Assembly (NCBI RefSeq): GCF_052060035.1
Contig: NZ_JBPOEA010000004.1
Coordinates: 62,001-126,000 of the forward strand
Length of the DNA stretch: 64,000 bases
Source of the DNA: Fodinibius sp052060035
GTDB taxonomy: Bacteria > Bacteroidota > Rhodothermia > Balneolales > Balneolaceae
Reading direction: 5' to 3'
Within the stretch, counting starts at the first letter, position 1. Each line of letters starts with the position of its first letter. This document shows positions 26,508 to 33,532 of this stretch, piece by piece. A program made the position numbers and the translations under genes. Under the pieces are notes generated by a model. The model saw only the letters and a program-made list of their open reading frames with translations, did no database searches and was not told where the DNA came from.

Positions 26508-27290
26508 TTAAATTATTGAGTTTATGATTGGATACATATTTTCTATCAACCATTCAGATGAAGTAAGCCACCAATCTGATTCAGCAGCCCATAAAAAACG
26601 AGTAAGTTTGAAAAATAAAAATCCAAGTCCTATCCAATAGACCTTATGGATACGTCCTTGTTTCCAGCGGTCATAGCCCATTGCAATAAAAACTGGGGAA
26701 AGGCTCACCAAAACTAAAACCAAAAAACCTTCAGGCATTCCTATTTCTCTTGCAATTCGAGCAACAGGAGCTTCCATGAGTGATGCGGTAGCCAATACCA
26801 TGAAGCGTTTATGCATAGCAGCTTTTTTTCGGTATAGAATAGCAGCAGCAAGAAGAATAGCGAATGCTAACAAATCGCCGAGAGAAGCTATTAGTGGGAC
26901 AGCATAATTTTGGACCTCATGTTCTTCTCCTATACCAGGAGAAATAACAGCAAAGGTAACGATAAACCCAAGTATCAGAAGGAGAATACCCCAAGGTATT
27001 CCAAAATAACTACCAATCTGTCGATGAAAATTGATTTTATCTTTGGAAGCGAGAATTGCCTGCCCAAGAAAAAGAACCAGCCAAGAACCAAAGACAACGA
27101 CATGAACATGAATTAACCAATGAGCATCCAGTGAACCAAATAAGAAAGGGCCAAAATAATTGTTCCAAAAACCAATAATGGCGATTGCTATCATAAATAG
27201 GGCTAAACCCATATAAAAATAGCTATCTACTATTGGCTGGGAATCTTTATCTATAATACTGCCCACCCTTTGTGAAGTTTGAGTATCCAT
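26508..27290 (-). CDS. Multi-pass membrane protein, cassette gene
   Basis: 260 residues from ATG at 27290. Six to seven hydrophobic segments are visible, including FYMGLALFMIAIAIIGFW, WLVLFLGQAIL and GILLLILGFIVTFAVI. Conserved-looking His pairs occur in WLIHVHVVVFG and HKRFMVLATASLM, which recalls small haem-binding or DUF2306-like membrane proteins, but this is a weak resemblance. It occupies one cassette: attC lies behind it, and an IS110 element has entered just before its leader. It is larger than most cassette products. Confidence 0.6.
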   Translation of the reverse strand: MDTQTSQRVGSIIDKDSQPIVDSYFYMGLALFMIAIAIIGFWNNYFGPFLFGSLDAHWLIHVHVVVFGSWLVLFLGQAILASKDKINFHRQIGSYFGIPWGILLLILGFIVTFAVISPGIGEEHEVQNYAVPLIASLGDLLAFAILLAAAILYRKKAAMHKRFMVLATASLMEAPVARIAREIGMPEGFLVLVLVSLSPVFIAMGYDRWKQGRIHKVYWIGLGFLFFKLTRFLWAAESDWWLTSSEWLIENMYPIINSII

Positions 27291-27462
27291 AACCACCCCA
27301 TTATTTACTTTTGATCTTGATGACGTATGTTTTCACAAAAACATTAAAAACTAATCAAATTTTCTTAAAGGGAGCCAGAAATGCAAATTAAGAGCCCTTA
27401 CGCATAAGGTGCCTTTAGATTATCGGTAGTAAAATAATCATATCTTGGAATAATCGAAGAGC

Positions 27463-27617
27463 AACTGGGAGCTGCCGGGGTGACCTAGATAAGGGGCTAG
27501 CTTTACGGGCTAGCGCGCGTATGAGTCCCCGGCAGTTTTCCGACCAAAGTGCACTAGTTAGAATGTAAGCTCCAAGGGAGCTAGTAAAGGTAATAGTGGT
27601 TGGTCGTAATCCCAGTT
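27463..27617 (+). ncRNA. Candidate bridge RNA of IS110 copy A
   Basis: An outer stem AACTGGGA/TCCCAGTT (27463-27470, 27610-27617) encloses two hairpins. The first is CTGCCGGGG/CCCCGGCAG (27472-27480, 27527-27535); its loop carries ATAAGG (27489-27494), identical to the left flank at 27404-27409, and TAGCGC (27511-27516), complementary to GCGCTA at 28683-28688. The second hairpin carries TTAGAAT (27558-27564), identical to the right end at 28672, and TAAAGG (27585-27590), complementary to CCTTTA at the left end. These are the four guide positions expected of an IS110 bridge RNA. Confidence 0.75.
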
Positions 27618-27650
27618 TAACATTCACTACATAATATAGGAGAAACCGTG

Positions 27651-28664
27651 ATGGAAGGGAACTATTGGATTGGGATTGACATATCGAAACGGCAGCTGGA
27701 TTGGCAAGTGAACAAGGTTCAGAATACACCATTAGCCGCCGGAAACGTTCAAAATAGTCCTTGCGGGATTACCAAGTTGCTGGACCAATGGTCTCGTCAG
27801 GGTATATGCCTGGAAGAGACGATCATTTGTTTTGAGCATACCGGTCCCTATGGATTGCTGTTGGCGGCGATGCTCGAAGAGGCCGGGGTTCGGTACGTGA
27901 TGGTGGCCGCCGCCCAGGTTCAGCGCTCCCTTGGTATCCGCCGAGGAAAGTCGGACCCCATTGATGCCCGGCGGCTGGCCGAATACGTCTGGCGCTTTCG
28001 GGATCGCCTGCAGCCTAGCCGGCTTCCTTCAAAAGCGTTGCTAGAGCTACGTGGATGGCTGCTGTGGCGGGAGAAGCTCATAAAAATGCGAACAGGGTTA
28101 ACCAATGGCATCAAAGCAAATATCCTTACCAGCCAAGTAGCAGATCTCGGCGAAATAAACGATCAAATGCAAGCCCACCACGAGGGGTTGACCGAGCAAC
28201 TGAAGTTGGTTGATCGGAAGATTCGGGGTCTGCTTCGCCGGTACAATACCACCAGCGGTCAATATGATCTGTTGGTAAGTATCCCGGGCATCGGACCTGT
28301 AATTGCCGGTTGGCTGCTGGTATATACGGAAGGGTTTACCCGGTTTGCCAACGCCCGCCAGCTGGCCTGTTTTGCCGGCAGTGCTCCATTTCCTAACCAA
28401 TCCGGCAACATCAAGAATCCCGACCGGGTCAGCGAGTGGCGTTGCGTACGACTAAAGACCCTGCTGCTCAATGGGGTACATTCGGCTATCCAGTATGACC
28501 CGGAGCTGCGAGCCTACTACCAACGTAAATGTGAGGAGGGGAAACATCCGAAGAGCGTAAAGAATGCCGTGGTTTGTAAGCTGTTGTATCGGGTCTTTGC
28601 GGTCATTAATCGTGGGACGCCTTATGTGAAATTATATGAGCACAAGACTACAACAATAGCTTGA
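27651..28664 (+). CDS. IS110-family transposase, copy A
   Basis: 337 residues from ATG 27651, chosen because copy B begins at the equivalent codon. The RuvC-like DEDD part has WIGIDISKRQLDW, ICFEHTGPYG, and GKSDPIDARRLAEY. The C-terminal Transposase_20 part has LLVSIPGIGPVIAGWLL and LACFAGSAPFPNQSG, which contains the catalytic Ser region. This enzyme recombines element ends with a target chosen by a bridge RNA encoded next to it. It is convergent with copy B. Confidence 0.95.
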   Translation: MEGNYWIGIDISKRQLDWQVNKVQNTPLAAGNVQNSPCGITKLLDQWSRQGICLEETIICFEHTGPYGLLLAAMLEEAGVRYVMVAAAQVQRSLGIRRGKSDPIDARRLAEYVWRFRDRLQPSRLPSKALLELRGWLLWREKLIKMRTGLTNGIKANILTSQVADLGEINDQMQAHHEGLTEQLKLVDRKIRGLLRRYNTTSGQYDLLVSIPGIGPVIAGWLLVYTEGFTRFANARQLACFAGSAPFPNQSGNIKNPDRVSEWRCVRLKTLLLNGVHSAIQYDPELRAYYQRKCEEGKHPKSVKNAVVCKLLYRVFAVINRGTPYVKLYEHKTTTIA

Positions 28665-28794
28665 CTTAGTCTTAGAATACGTGCGCTAACATGTTGAAAT
28701 TGTTTTAAAATGTACTTTGGAAACTGACGAAATCGAAACCGGCAGCCAACGGCGAGGCACGTCCCACTTAATGCGTATTCTAAGACTAAGTCAA
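28661..28794. repeat. 21-bp inverted repeat formed by the right ends of two facing IS110 copies
   Basis: TTGACTTAGTCTTAGAATAC plus G (28661-28681) is the exact reverse complement of 28774-28794. It includes the last codons of copy A and the DNA just past the stop of copy B. The 92 bases between are host attC sequence, so the repeat is two right ends facing each other and not one composite end. Confidence 0.85.
28684..28775 (-). other. attC site split by IS110 copy B
   Basis: On the minus strand the R'' box AAACCTAAC lies at 30053-30045, then copy B intervenes, then CGCATTAAGTGGGACG resumes at 28775 and the arm runs to R' GTTAGCG (28690-28684). Rejoined, the site reads CCTAAC-CCG-CATTAAG, matching the other attC sites here. 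Its right edge is also the insertion flank of copy A. Confidence 0.7.
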
Positions 28795-28795
28795 C

Positions 28796-29803
28796 TCATT
28801 TTATTGCCTCATGTTGATGTATCTTTACGTACGGAGTACCTCGATCAATAACGGCAAAGACCCGATACAGTAACTTACAGATGACGGCATTTCTCACGCT
28901 TTGGGGATGTTTTCCTTCGGCGCATTTGCGTTTGTAATACCCTCTCAGCTCCGGGTCATATTGGATGGCTGAGTGTACGCCATTCCCTAATAGTGATTTT
29001 AGTCGTTGGCATCTCCACCGGCTGACTCGGTCGGGACTCTTGTGTTGGCCCGATTGCTTGGGAAACGGGGCACTGCCGGCAAAACAGGCCAGTTGCCGCC
29101 CATTGGCAAACCGGGTAAATCCTTCCGTATAGACCAGCAGCCAACCGGCAATGATTGGACCAATGCCGGGAATGCTTACCAGTAGATCATATTGGCCTTC
29201 GGTGGTATTGTACCTGCGGAGGAGCCCATTAATGGTGCGATCGACTTGTTTTAGCAGGATTGTTAGTTGATCATGTTGCGCCTGCATCTGATTGTTAATT
29301 TCGCCCAAATCTGCTACTTGACTCGTTAGGGTATTTGCTTTGATGCCATTGGTAAGGGCCGTTCGCATTTTTACCAGCTTTTCACGCCATAGCAGCCATC
29401 CCCGCAATTCCAATAACGCCTTGGATGGCAGCCGACTGGGAGACAATCGGTCCCGGAAACGCCACAGATACTCAGCCAGGCGCCGGGCGTCAATGGGGTC
29501 TGACTTTCCCCGACGGATTCCCAACGAAAGCTGAACCTGAGCGGCCGAAACCATGACATAACAAACCCCGGACTGCTCTAAGAGCGTAGCCAATAACAGT
29601 CCGTACGGCCCGGTATGCTCAAAGCAGACGATGAGCTCGTCTAAACAAATCTTCCTTCGCTTCCATCGGGCTACCATCTTTTGGATTCCTTTTGGGGTGT
29701 TTGCAGCCTGACCGGTTGTGAGTGCAGTATTTTGGGCATCATTTACGTGCCAATCCAACCGATGTTTCCCAATATCAATACCTACATAATAGCTGGCTTC
29801 CAT
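28796..29803 (-). CDS. IS110-family transposase, copy B
   Basis: 335 residues from ATG at 29803; a longer frame to 29845 exists but has no support, since the leader GGAGAAAATC sits before 29803. Motifs match copy A: YVGIDIGKHRLDW, CFEHTGPYG, GKSDPIDARRLAEYL, LLVSIPGIGPIIAGWLL and LACFAGSAPFPKQSG. Most positions agree with copy A, differences being spread along the chain. All catalytic regions are intact, so it may be active. Confidence 0.95.
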   Translation of the reverse strand: MEASYYVGIDIGKHRLDWHVNDAQNTALTTGQAANTPKGIQKMVARWKRRKICLDELIVCFEHTGPYGLLLATLLEQSGVCYVMVSAAQVQLSLGIRRGKSDPIDARRLAEYLWRFRDRLSPSRLPSKALLELRGWLLWREKLVKMRTALTNGIKANTLTSQVADLGEINNQMQAQHDQLTILLKQVDRTINGLLRRYNTTEGQYDLLVSIPGIGPIIAGWLLVYTEGFTRFANGRQLACFAGSAPFPKQSGQHKSPDRVSRWRCQRLKSLLGNGVHSAIQYDPELRGYYKRKCAEGKHPQSVRNAVICKLLYRVFAVIDRGTPYVKIHQHEAIK

Positions 29804-29842
29804 GAGATTTTCTCCTATATTTATTAGTGAATGACTACCGCT

Positions 29843-29991
29843 CACTGGATAGGACCAGCCACTATTACCTTTATGAGCTCGTTGGGCTTACATTCTAACT
29901 AGTGCCTTCTGGTCTGGAACCTGCCGGGGACTCATACGCATGATAGCTCGAAAGCTAGCGGGTTAGCTAGGTCACCCCGGCGGGTCCAGTG
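29843..29991 (-). ncRNA. Candidate bridge RNA of IS110 copy B
   Basis: Same architecture as in copy A. The outer stem here is TCCAGTG/CACTGGA (29991-29985, 29849-29843) where copy A has AACTGGGA/TCCCAGTT, so both sides changed together. The first loop carries CTAACCC (plus-strand GGGTTAG 29960-29966), identical to the left flank CTAACCC at 30049-30043, and ATGCG (complement of 29941-29937), complementary to the right flank at 28771-28775. The second hairpin has TTAGAAT and TAAAGG as in copy A, matching the element's own ends. Confidence 0.75.
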
Positions 29992-30065
29992 GCGGATATA
30001 CCGCCAAAGTACGTCATTTTTGGATAGGAGTAATCTAAAGGCGGGTTAGGTTTACGTCAATAAAA

Positions 30066-30323
30066 CTAATTTTCTGAATGCGTGTTATTAAATTTCTCAT
30101 TTAACTTTTCAGCTATTTCTTCGGATGACAAACCATCAAATTGCATATTTACAATTTTTTTATTGAATTTTTTCCAAACAAATAAGGCTTTGTCTGAGCT
30201 CCATCCGTAATTTGTAGTTAACTCTTGTTCGATTTCCTGAAATAATTTTTTTCCTTTATTTCCAATTTTAATCCACCAAAAAATTACTATACCAACTAAA
30301 AGTATTAGGAAGAATAATTCCAT
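30066..30323 (-). CDS. Small membrane-anchored protein, third gene of the cassette
   Basis: 85 residues. One N-terminal membrane helix (LFFLILLVGIVIFWWIKI) is followed by a cytoplasmic-looking helical part ending LSSEEIAEKLNEKF. It resembles the 30344 product in plan: a membrane helix, a charged helix, then a final EKxAEKL-like motif. It may therefore be a paralogue. No known family is recognised. Confidence 0.55.
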   Translation of the reverse strand: MELFFLILLVGIVIFWWIKIGNKGKKLFQEIEQELTTNYGWSSDKALFVWKKFNKKIVNMQFDGLSSEEIAEKLNEKFNNTHSEN

Positions 30324-30343
30324 AATGGATTTTGAAATTTCAG

Positions 30344-30583
30344 TTACAAGAAGTTGTATAGTTTTTCGGCTATTTTTTCTGGATCTGTATTATTTTTGTG
30401 CAAATCAACAACGAAACGTTGGTTTCGATCAAATAAAGCTATAGCCTCAACTCTATTTAAATCGTATTTATTTGTTAGAATAAAAATAACTTTGTCTTTA
30501 ATAACATATGCTTCTCTAGCACCTTTAAACCACCATATTATAAAGAGTGCAATAAGACCAAGAATAATAGTAGTTGTGGACAT
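30344..30583 (-). CDS. Small membrane-anchored protein, second gene of the cassette
   Basis: 79 residues. N-terminal membrane helix TIILGLIALFIIWWF, then a soluble helical part with YVIKDKVIFILTNKYDLNR and end DPEKIAEKLYNFL. It shares size, layout and the closing IAEKL motif with the 30066 product. No function is recognised. Confidence 0.55.
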   Translation of the reverse strand: MSTTTIILGLIALFIIWWFKGAREAYVIKDKVIFILTNKYDLNRVEAIALFDRNQRFVVDLHKNNTDPEKIAEKLYNFL

Positions 30584-30618
30584 GATAATTGATATTCAAA
30601 AGATTGAAGCAGAAAATT

Positions 30619-30942
30619 TTATGAAACTTGTTTCTTTAAATCCTCAACTGCTGTTTGGACAGAATCCCTTCTGACATATAGTTTTATTTCCTCATGTCCA
30701 AGAGAGGGTACGTTAACTTTATAGGGACCAACAAAAATATCGGTATTGAAGTCTAAATGCATACCGGAGTTATCAATGATTTTACAAATATTTGGCTTAG
30801 ACTTTGCCCATTCATAAACTACTTGTGGTTGATTTCTTATTTTTTTGATTAAAAAGAGATCACCTCTTTGCGAAGCTTTTGAACGTAGAAAAAAGAAAAG
30901 AAGGCCAATCCCTATAACAATTACTATAATCCAAGTGCTCAT
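30619..30942 (-). CDS. Membrane-anchored hypothetical protein, first gene of the cassette
   Basis: 107 residues. One N-terminal helix (WIIVIVIGIGLLFFFL), a basic stop-transfer stretch, then a soluble beta-rich part with VYEWAKSKPNICKIIDN and KVNVPSLGHEEIKLYVRR. It is the first gene after the cassette start, with about 60 bases of leader. It is not similar to the two following genes apart from topology. No family recognised. Confidence 0.5.
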   Translation of the reverse strand: MSTWIIVIVIGIGLLFFFLRSKASQRGDLFLIKKIRNQPQVVYEWAKSKPNICKIIDNSGMHLDFNTDIFVGPYKVNVPSLGHEEIKLYVRRDSVQTAVEDLKKQVS

Positions 30943-31059
30943 AATAAATAGTTTAATTAAAATTTATTGGAAATTAGGCTTGATGTTTTTGAGTAAACCT
31001 AACGGTGGAGCGCATAACCGGAGCGATTAAGGATAATAGATAATTGAAAAGCAAATATT

Positions 31060-31446
31060 ATGGATACTGAAAACAGTGAGCGCTTTAGAAATAAAATGAA
31101 GCAAGTGAGAGATATTTACGGACTTAATAAAACTGACATGAGTAGAGTTTGCGGCTTTGGGGCTAATACTTGGCGGCGTTATGAGGCAGGAAAGGCGACA
31201 CCGGAAAGTTCTAATAAAAAGCTTATTGAGCAGACGTTTAAGCCGCATGGCATGGCAAAACTTTTAGAAATGGTGAGTGATGATGACCGTGCGAAAATGG
31301 GCTACAGATGGGAAAATGCCAGAAATAAAGCATTAAGATACAAAGAGGGTATTGAGCAAAAAGCTACTGAATATAAGAGCAAACTCGCTGACAACTTTTT
31401 AGCGAACGTTAGAGAAGGAAGCGACGGCGAGTCGCTTCCGACTTAA
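31060..31446 (+). CDS. XRE helix-turn-helix protein (antitoxin-like), cassette gene
   Basis: 128 residues. Residues about 8-60 are a clear XRE domain: MKQVRDIYGLNKTDMSRVCG then ANTWRRYEAGKATP, the form seen in MqsA/HigA-like antitoxins. The C-terminal tail ANVREGSDGESLPT is encoded by the attC hairpin itself, and the stop TAA lies in the attC box CTTAATGCG. It reads against the array direction. No toxin gene is adjacent, so an orphan antitoxin or regulator is likely. Confidence 0.6.
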   Translation: MDTENSERFRNKMKQVRDIYGLNKTDMSRVCGFGANTWRRYEAGKATPESSNKKLIEQTFKPHGMAKLLEMVSDDDRAKMGYRWENARNKALRYKEGIEQKATEYKSKLADNFLANVREGSDGESLPT

Positions 31447-31460
31447 TGCGCTGGTTATCT
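31401..31460 (-). other. Compact attC site, about 60 bp
   Basis: On the minus strand R'' AGATAAC (31460-31454), then CGCATTAAGTCGG, then the perfect stem GGAAGCGAC/GTCGCTTCC and a region ending near TTCGCT. It shares the CTTAATGCG and GGCGAG boxes with the other attC sites. The R' side is not a clean GTTRRRY and is the uncertain end. Confidence 0.6.
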
Positions 31461-31483
31461 TTTAAACAAAACTTATACTGATT

Positions 31484-31720
31484 ATGACACAAGTAAAATG
31501 GGACGAAATGAGCAAAGAAGAAAAAGCCGAATATTTGAGACAGGCTGGGAGTGAGATTAAAAGCCAACAGTTTTTAGATGGCAGTAAAAAAGTAGGCGAC
31601 AATTCTGCTGTTAGCCGAAAATATAAAATGATTATGGGCGGTGTGTCTATGAGTGGTTGGTGTGACACTGAGGAACAAGCCAAAGAAGAGGGACAGCAAA
31701 ACTTCAAAAGTTTTGTTTAA
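31484..31720 (+). CDS. Small soluble hypothetical protein, cassette gene
   Basis: 78 residues, no signal or membrane helix. It has an N-terminal helix WDEMSKEEKAEYLRQAG and a central KYKMIMGGVSMSGWCDTEEQ. It lies inside a cassette bounded by GTTATCTT (31454) and AAGATAAC (31722) and reads opposite to the array. No family recognised. Confidence 0.5.
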   Translation: MTQVKWDEMSKEEKAEYLRQAGSEIKSQQFLDGSKKVGDNSAVSRKYKMIMGGVSMSGWCDTEEQAKEEGQQNFKSFV

Positions 31721-31729
31721 GAAGATAAC

Positions 31730-32084
31730 CTAGTCTTATACATATGACTCACCATACTATTCATTGTCATCATAACATGCAAAATAGCCCTTATCTTTAT
31801 TCAAAAGCACATTGGAAATATATTATTCATCCAAGAGAATTAATTCATTGTACAAATAACATGTACACATAATATTGTTTATTCATATCCTCACTTTTTC
31901 AGGTTATTTCTCAAATCTTCACATCCTGTCTCATCTTTTCCCATTCTGTCCCAAACGGAAACAGTCAATTACACTCTGTTCCAGCCCATCCCGGGGTATT
32001 TTTCCTGATTTGATTTAGTGTTACGTTAGCATCAGTTATTGACAACAGTGGTGCTATTGCATTACGCTAACCAACGTTAAACCG
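31730..32084. other. 355-base gap between cassette array and viral-like block
   Basis: No gene is visible. TGTACA occurs twice about 15 bases apart near 31850-31870. A pyrimidine-rich stretch holds three CTGTyCCA-like units (31925-31995). GTTAGC and GCTAAC, inverted, flank TTGACA at 32039-32044, which may be the promoter of the block that starts at 32085. Confidence 0.4.
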
Positions 32085-33098
32085 ATGCCTGAAACGCTGG
32101 AAAATAAGCCACAAGAAACCCAAGATCGGGACTATGCCACCTGCCTAGAAGAATTAGAGCAGGGCCTACCGACTTTTGGCCGTATTACCGGTACCACCGA
32201 CGAACTCCAGCAAGTAGAAAAGGAGCTCCCATTCAATTTCCGGCAGCCCTTCAATGTGGTAAAAGCCATATTCAAACTGGAACCGGGGCTCTACTCTCTC
32301 CACACGGGCATCTCAGAAGATATTGTGATCGGATTTCGCATTGAACCAGCAGATGAGAAGCCGGGTACTCTGATCCAAGAAACTGTAGATGTCAGCAGAA
32401 CTGCTCCTGAGAATTATTACCAGCAACGGGCCCTACGCCTGGAAGGTGAGCTGCATGACGCCGACCGCAAAATTCGTCAGCTCGTCGATGAAATCATGGG
32501 CCTTAAGCGACAACTCTCCGAAGACAAAACGGCTACGCTATTGACCCACCAAAAAGAGCTGGGCGACCTCAAGGAATCCCACCGCAACGAAATTGACCGC
32601 CTCAAAGAAATTCAACGAAGTAACCTGAAGGCTCTCGAAAAGGAGCTTGGCGAACTGGAAAAGGTAAAATTCCGCATGGAGATGGAGCAGCGGGCCGGCG
32701 GCCGCGATGCCGGAAGCCGCATGCTGGATATGCTGGAAGAAAATGCCCCCATGTTTTTTACCGTAATCTCCCAACTGTTTGCGGGTCAGGGCGGGCAAAA
32801 TCAACAATTAAATCCCACGCCTGCTGGCTCTGATATCAACGAAGAGCAGGCCAAGGCCATGGCTGAATCTCTTAAAAGCCAATTACGACCTACTTCCGGC
32901 TCGCTACCCCAACAACCCCATAGCCCCTCTACCGACGAGGCGAGCCAACCCAAAGGTGCCGGGGACCAGACTCCTCGGCACCTTCCCTCCCAGGAGAACT
33001 CAGAGGATTCCGATGAATTTAAAACATCACCTACGCTAAACGGCATGTTTGAACCGCCCCATACCAACGGCCACGCCGAACCAACCATTAGCCTGTAA
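32085..33098 (+). CDS. Coiled-coil protein, first gene of the viral-like block
   Basis: 337 residues. Residues about 1-110 are a globular part (LYSLHTGISEDIVIGFRIEP). Residues about 110-200 form a long Lys/Glu/Leu coiled coil. The last 90 are Pro/Ser/Gln-rich and look disordered. No signal peptide. It has no recognisable enzymatic motif. It opens about 21 kb of genes all on one strand, so it may be an early structural or assembly protein. Confidence 0.5.
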   Translation: MPETLENKPQETQDRDYATCLEELEQGLPTFGRITGTTDELQQVEKELPFNFRQPFNVVKAIFKLEPGLYSLHTGISEDIVIGFRIEPADEKPGTLIQETVDVSRTAPENYYQQRALRLEGELHDADRKIRQLVDEIMGLKRQLSEDKTATLLTHQKELGDLKESHRNEIDRLKEIQRSNLKALEKELGELEKVKFRMEMEQRAGGRDAGSRMLDMLEENAPMFFTVISQLFAGQGGQNQQLNPTPAGSDINEEQAKAMAESLKSQLRPTSGSLPQQPHSPSTDEASQPKGAGDQTPRHLPSQENSEDSDEFKTSPTLNGMFEPPHTNGHAEPTISL

Positions 33099-33106
33099 CG
33101 AACACG

Positions 33107-33502
33107 ATGAACCCCGGACAACTTACCCTTTTGAAAATGGCCTTGGAATACCTGGCGGGTCAACCTTGCGGATACGCCTGCTATGCCAAGCGCATAACCT
33201 CGCAGCTGGCCTTAATGCAACAGGGCGGGAATCCCATCACTATGGCCGACTGGGTCCGGATGGCAAAGATACTTTCTGTGGAAGCGATAAGCAGGGATAT
33301 AGGAGCCGAACGCATTGCAAAAACAATATATCCCCTTGTGGATGGATTAGGGCAACACGCTAATACGCTTTGCTATATCCCTGCCCCTTTCGCTTGTAAT
33401 CAATTGTTGAGTTTCACGGGCACGACCGTCAGCCCACAAGTCCGGCGACTGCTCACTGATGTCATCGCCGAACTACAAAAGCTCGTCAAAACCAACCGGT
33501 AA
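33107..33502 (+). CDS. Hypothetical protein of the viral-like block
   Basis: 131 residues, starting 8 bases after the previous stop. Mostly helical, with four Cys (QPCGYACYAKR, TLCYI, FACNQ) and no membrane segment. No family recognised. The competing frame 33049-33363 starts inside the previous gene and gives low-complexity sequence, so this frame is preferred. Confidence 0.5.
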   Translation: MNPGQLTLLKMALEYLAGQPCGYACYAKRITSQLALMQQGGNPITMADWVRMAKILSVEAISRDIGAERIAKTIYPLVDGLGQHANTLCYIPAPFACNQLLSFTGTTVSPQVRRLLTDVIAELQKLVKTNR

Positions 33503-33532
33503 TCATATCCATATCAACGATATCAACAACTA

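Larger units (their letters stand above)
27411..28681 (+). mobile_element. IS110-family insertion sequence, copy A
   Basis: About 1271 bp from GCCTTTAGATTA at 27411 to ...TTAGAATACG at 28681, set by comparison with copy B (1269 bp, same termini). There are no terminal inverted repeats, as normal for IS110. It holds a structured upstream RNA candidate and one transposase. Flanks are CGCATAAGGT on the left and TGCGCTAAC on the right, the latter being the R' box of the neighbouring attC. Confidence 0.85.
28774..30042 (-). mobile_element. IS110-family insertion sequence, copy B
   Basis: About 1269 bp on the minus strand, from GCCTTTAGATTA at 30042 to ...TTAGAATACG at 28774. It is inserted inside an attC between the R'' box and the L'' box. 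Clearly related to copy A but diverged through the transposase and RNA loops, so this is not a recent duplication. Confidence 0.85.
30045..31003 (-). other. Three-gene cassette
   Basis: Bounded by GTAAACCTAAC at 30993-31003 (cassette start on the minus strand is GTTAGGTTTAC) and by its exact complement at 30045-30055, the R'' box of the attC split by copy B. It holds three small membrane-anchored protein genes, unusual since most cassettes hold one. Confidence 0.7.
25847..31729 (-). other. Integron-type cassette array without integrase (CALIN-like)
   Basis: Three cassettes show the hallmark that the start of the cassette is the complement of its own attC R'' box. These are GTTAGGTGGC/GCCACCTAAC at 25849 and 26354, GTTAGGTTTAC/GTAAACCTAAC at 30045 and 30993, and GTTATCTT/AAGATAAC at 31454 and 31722. 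attC arms share the pattern CTTAATxCG and GGCGAG. No IntI-like gene is in the window, and the integrase at 7665 is phage-type. Two IS110 copies and a remnant interrupt attC sites. Confidence 0.75.

Noticed and set aside
28661..28794. Composite transposon flanked by inverted IS ends
   Set aside because: The inverted repeat is two right ends facing each other over 92 bases of attC; the elements have independent insertion sites.
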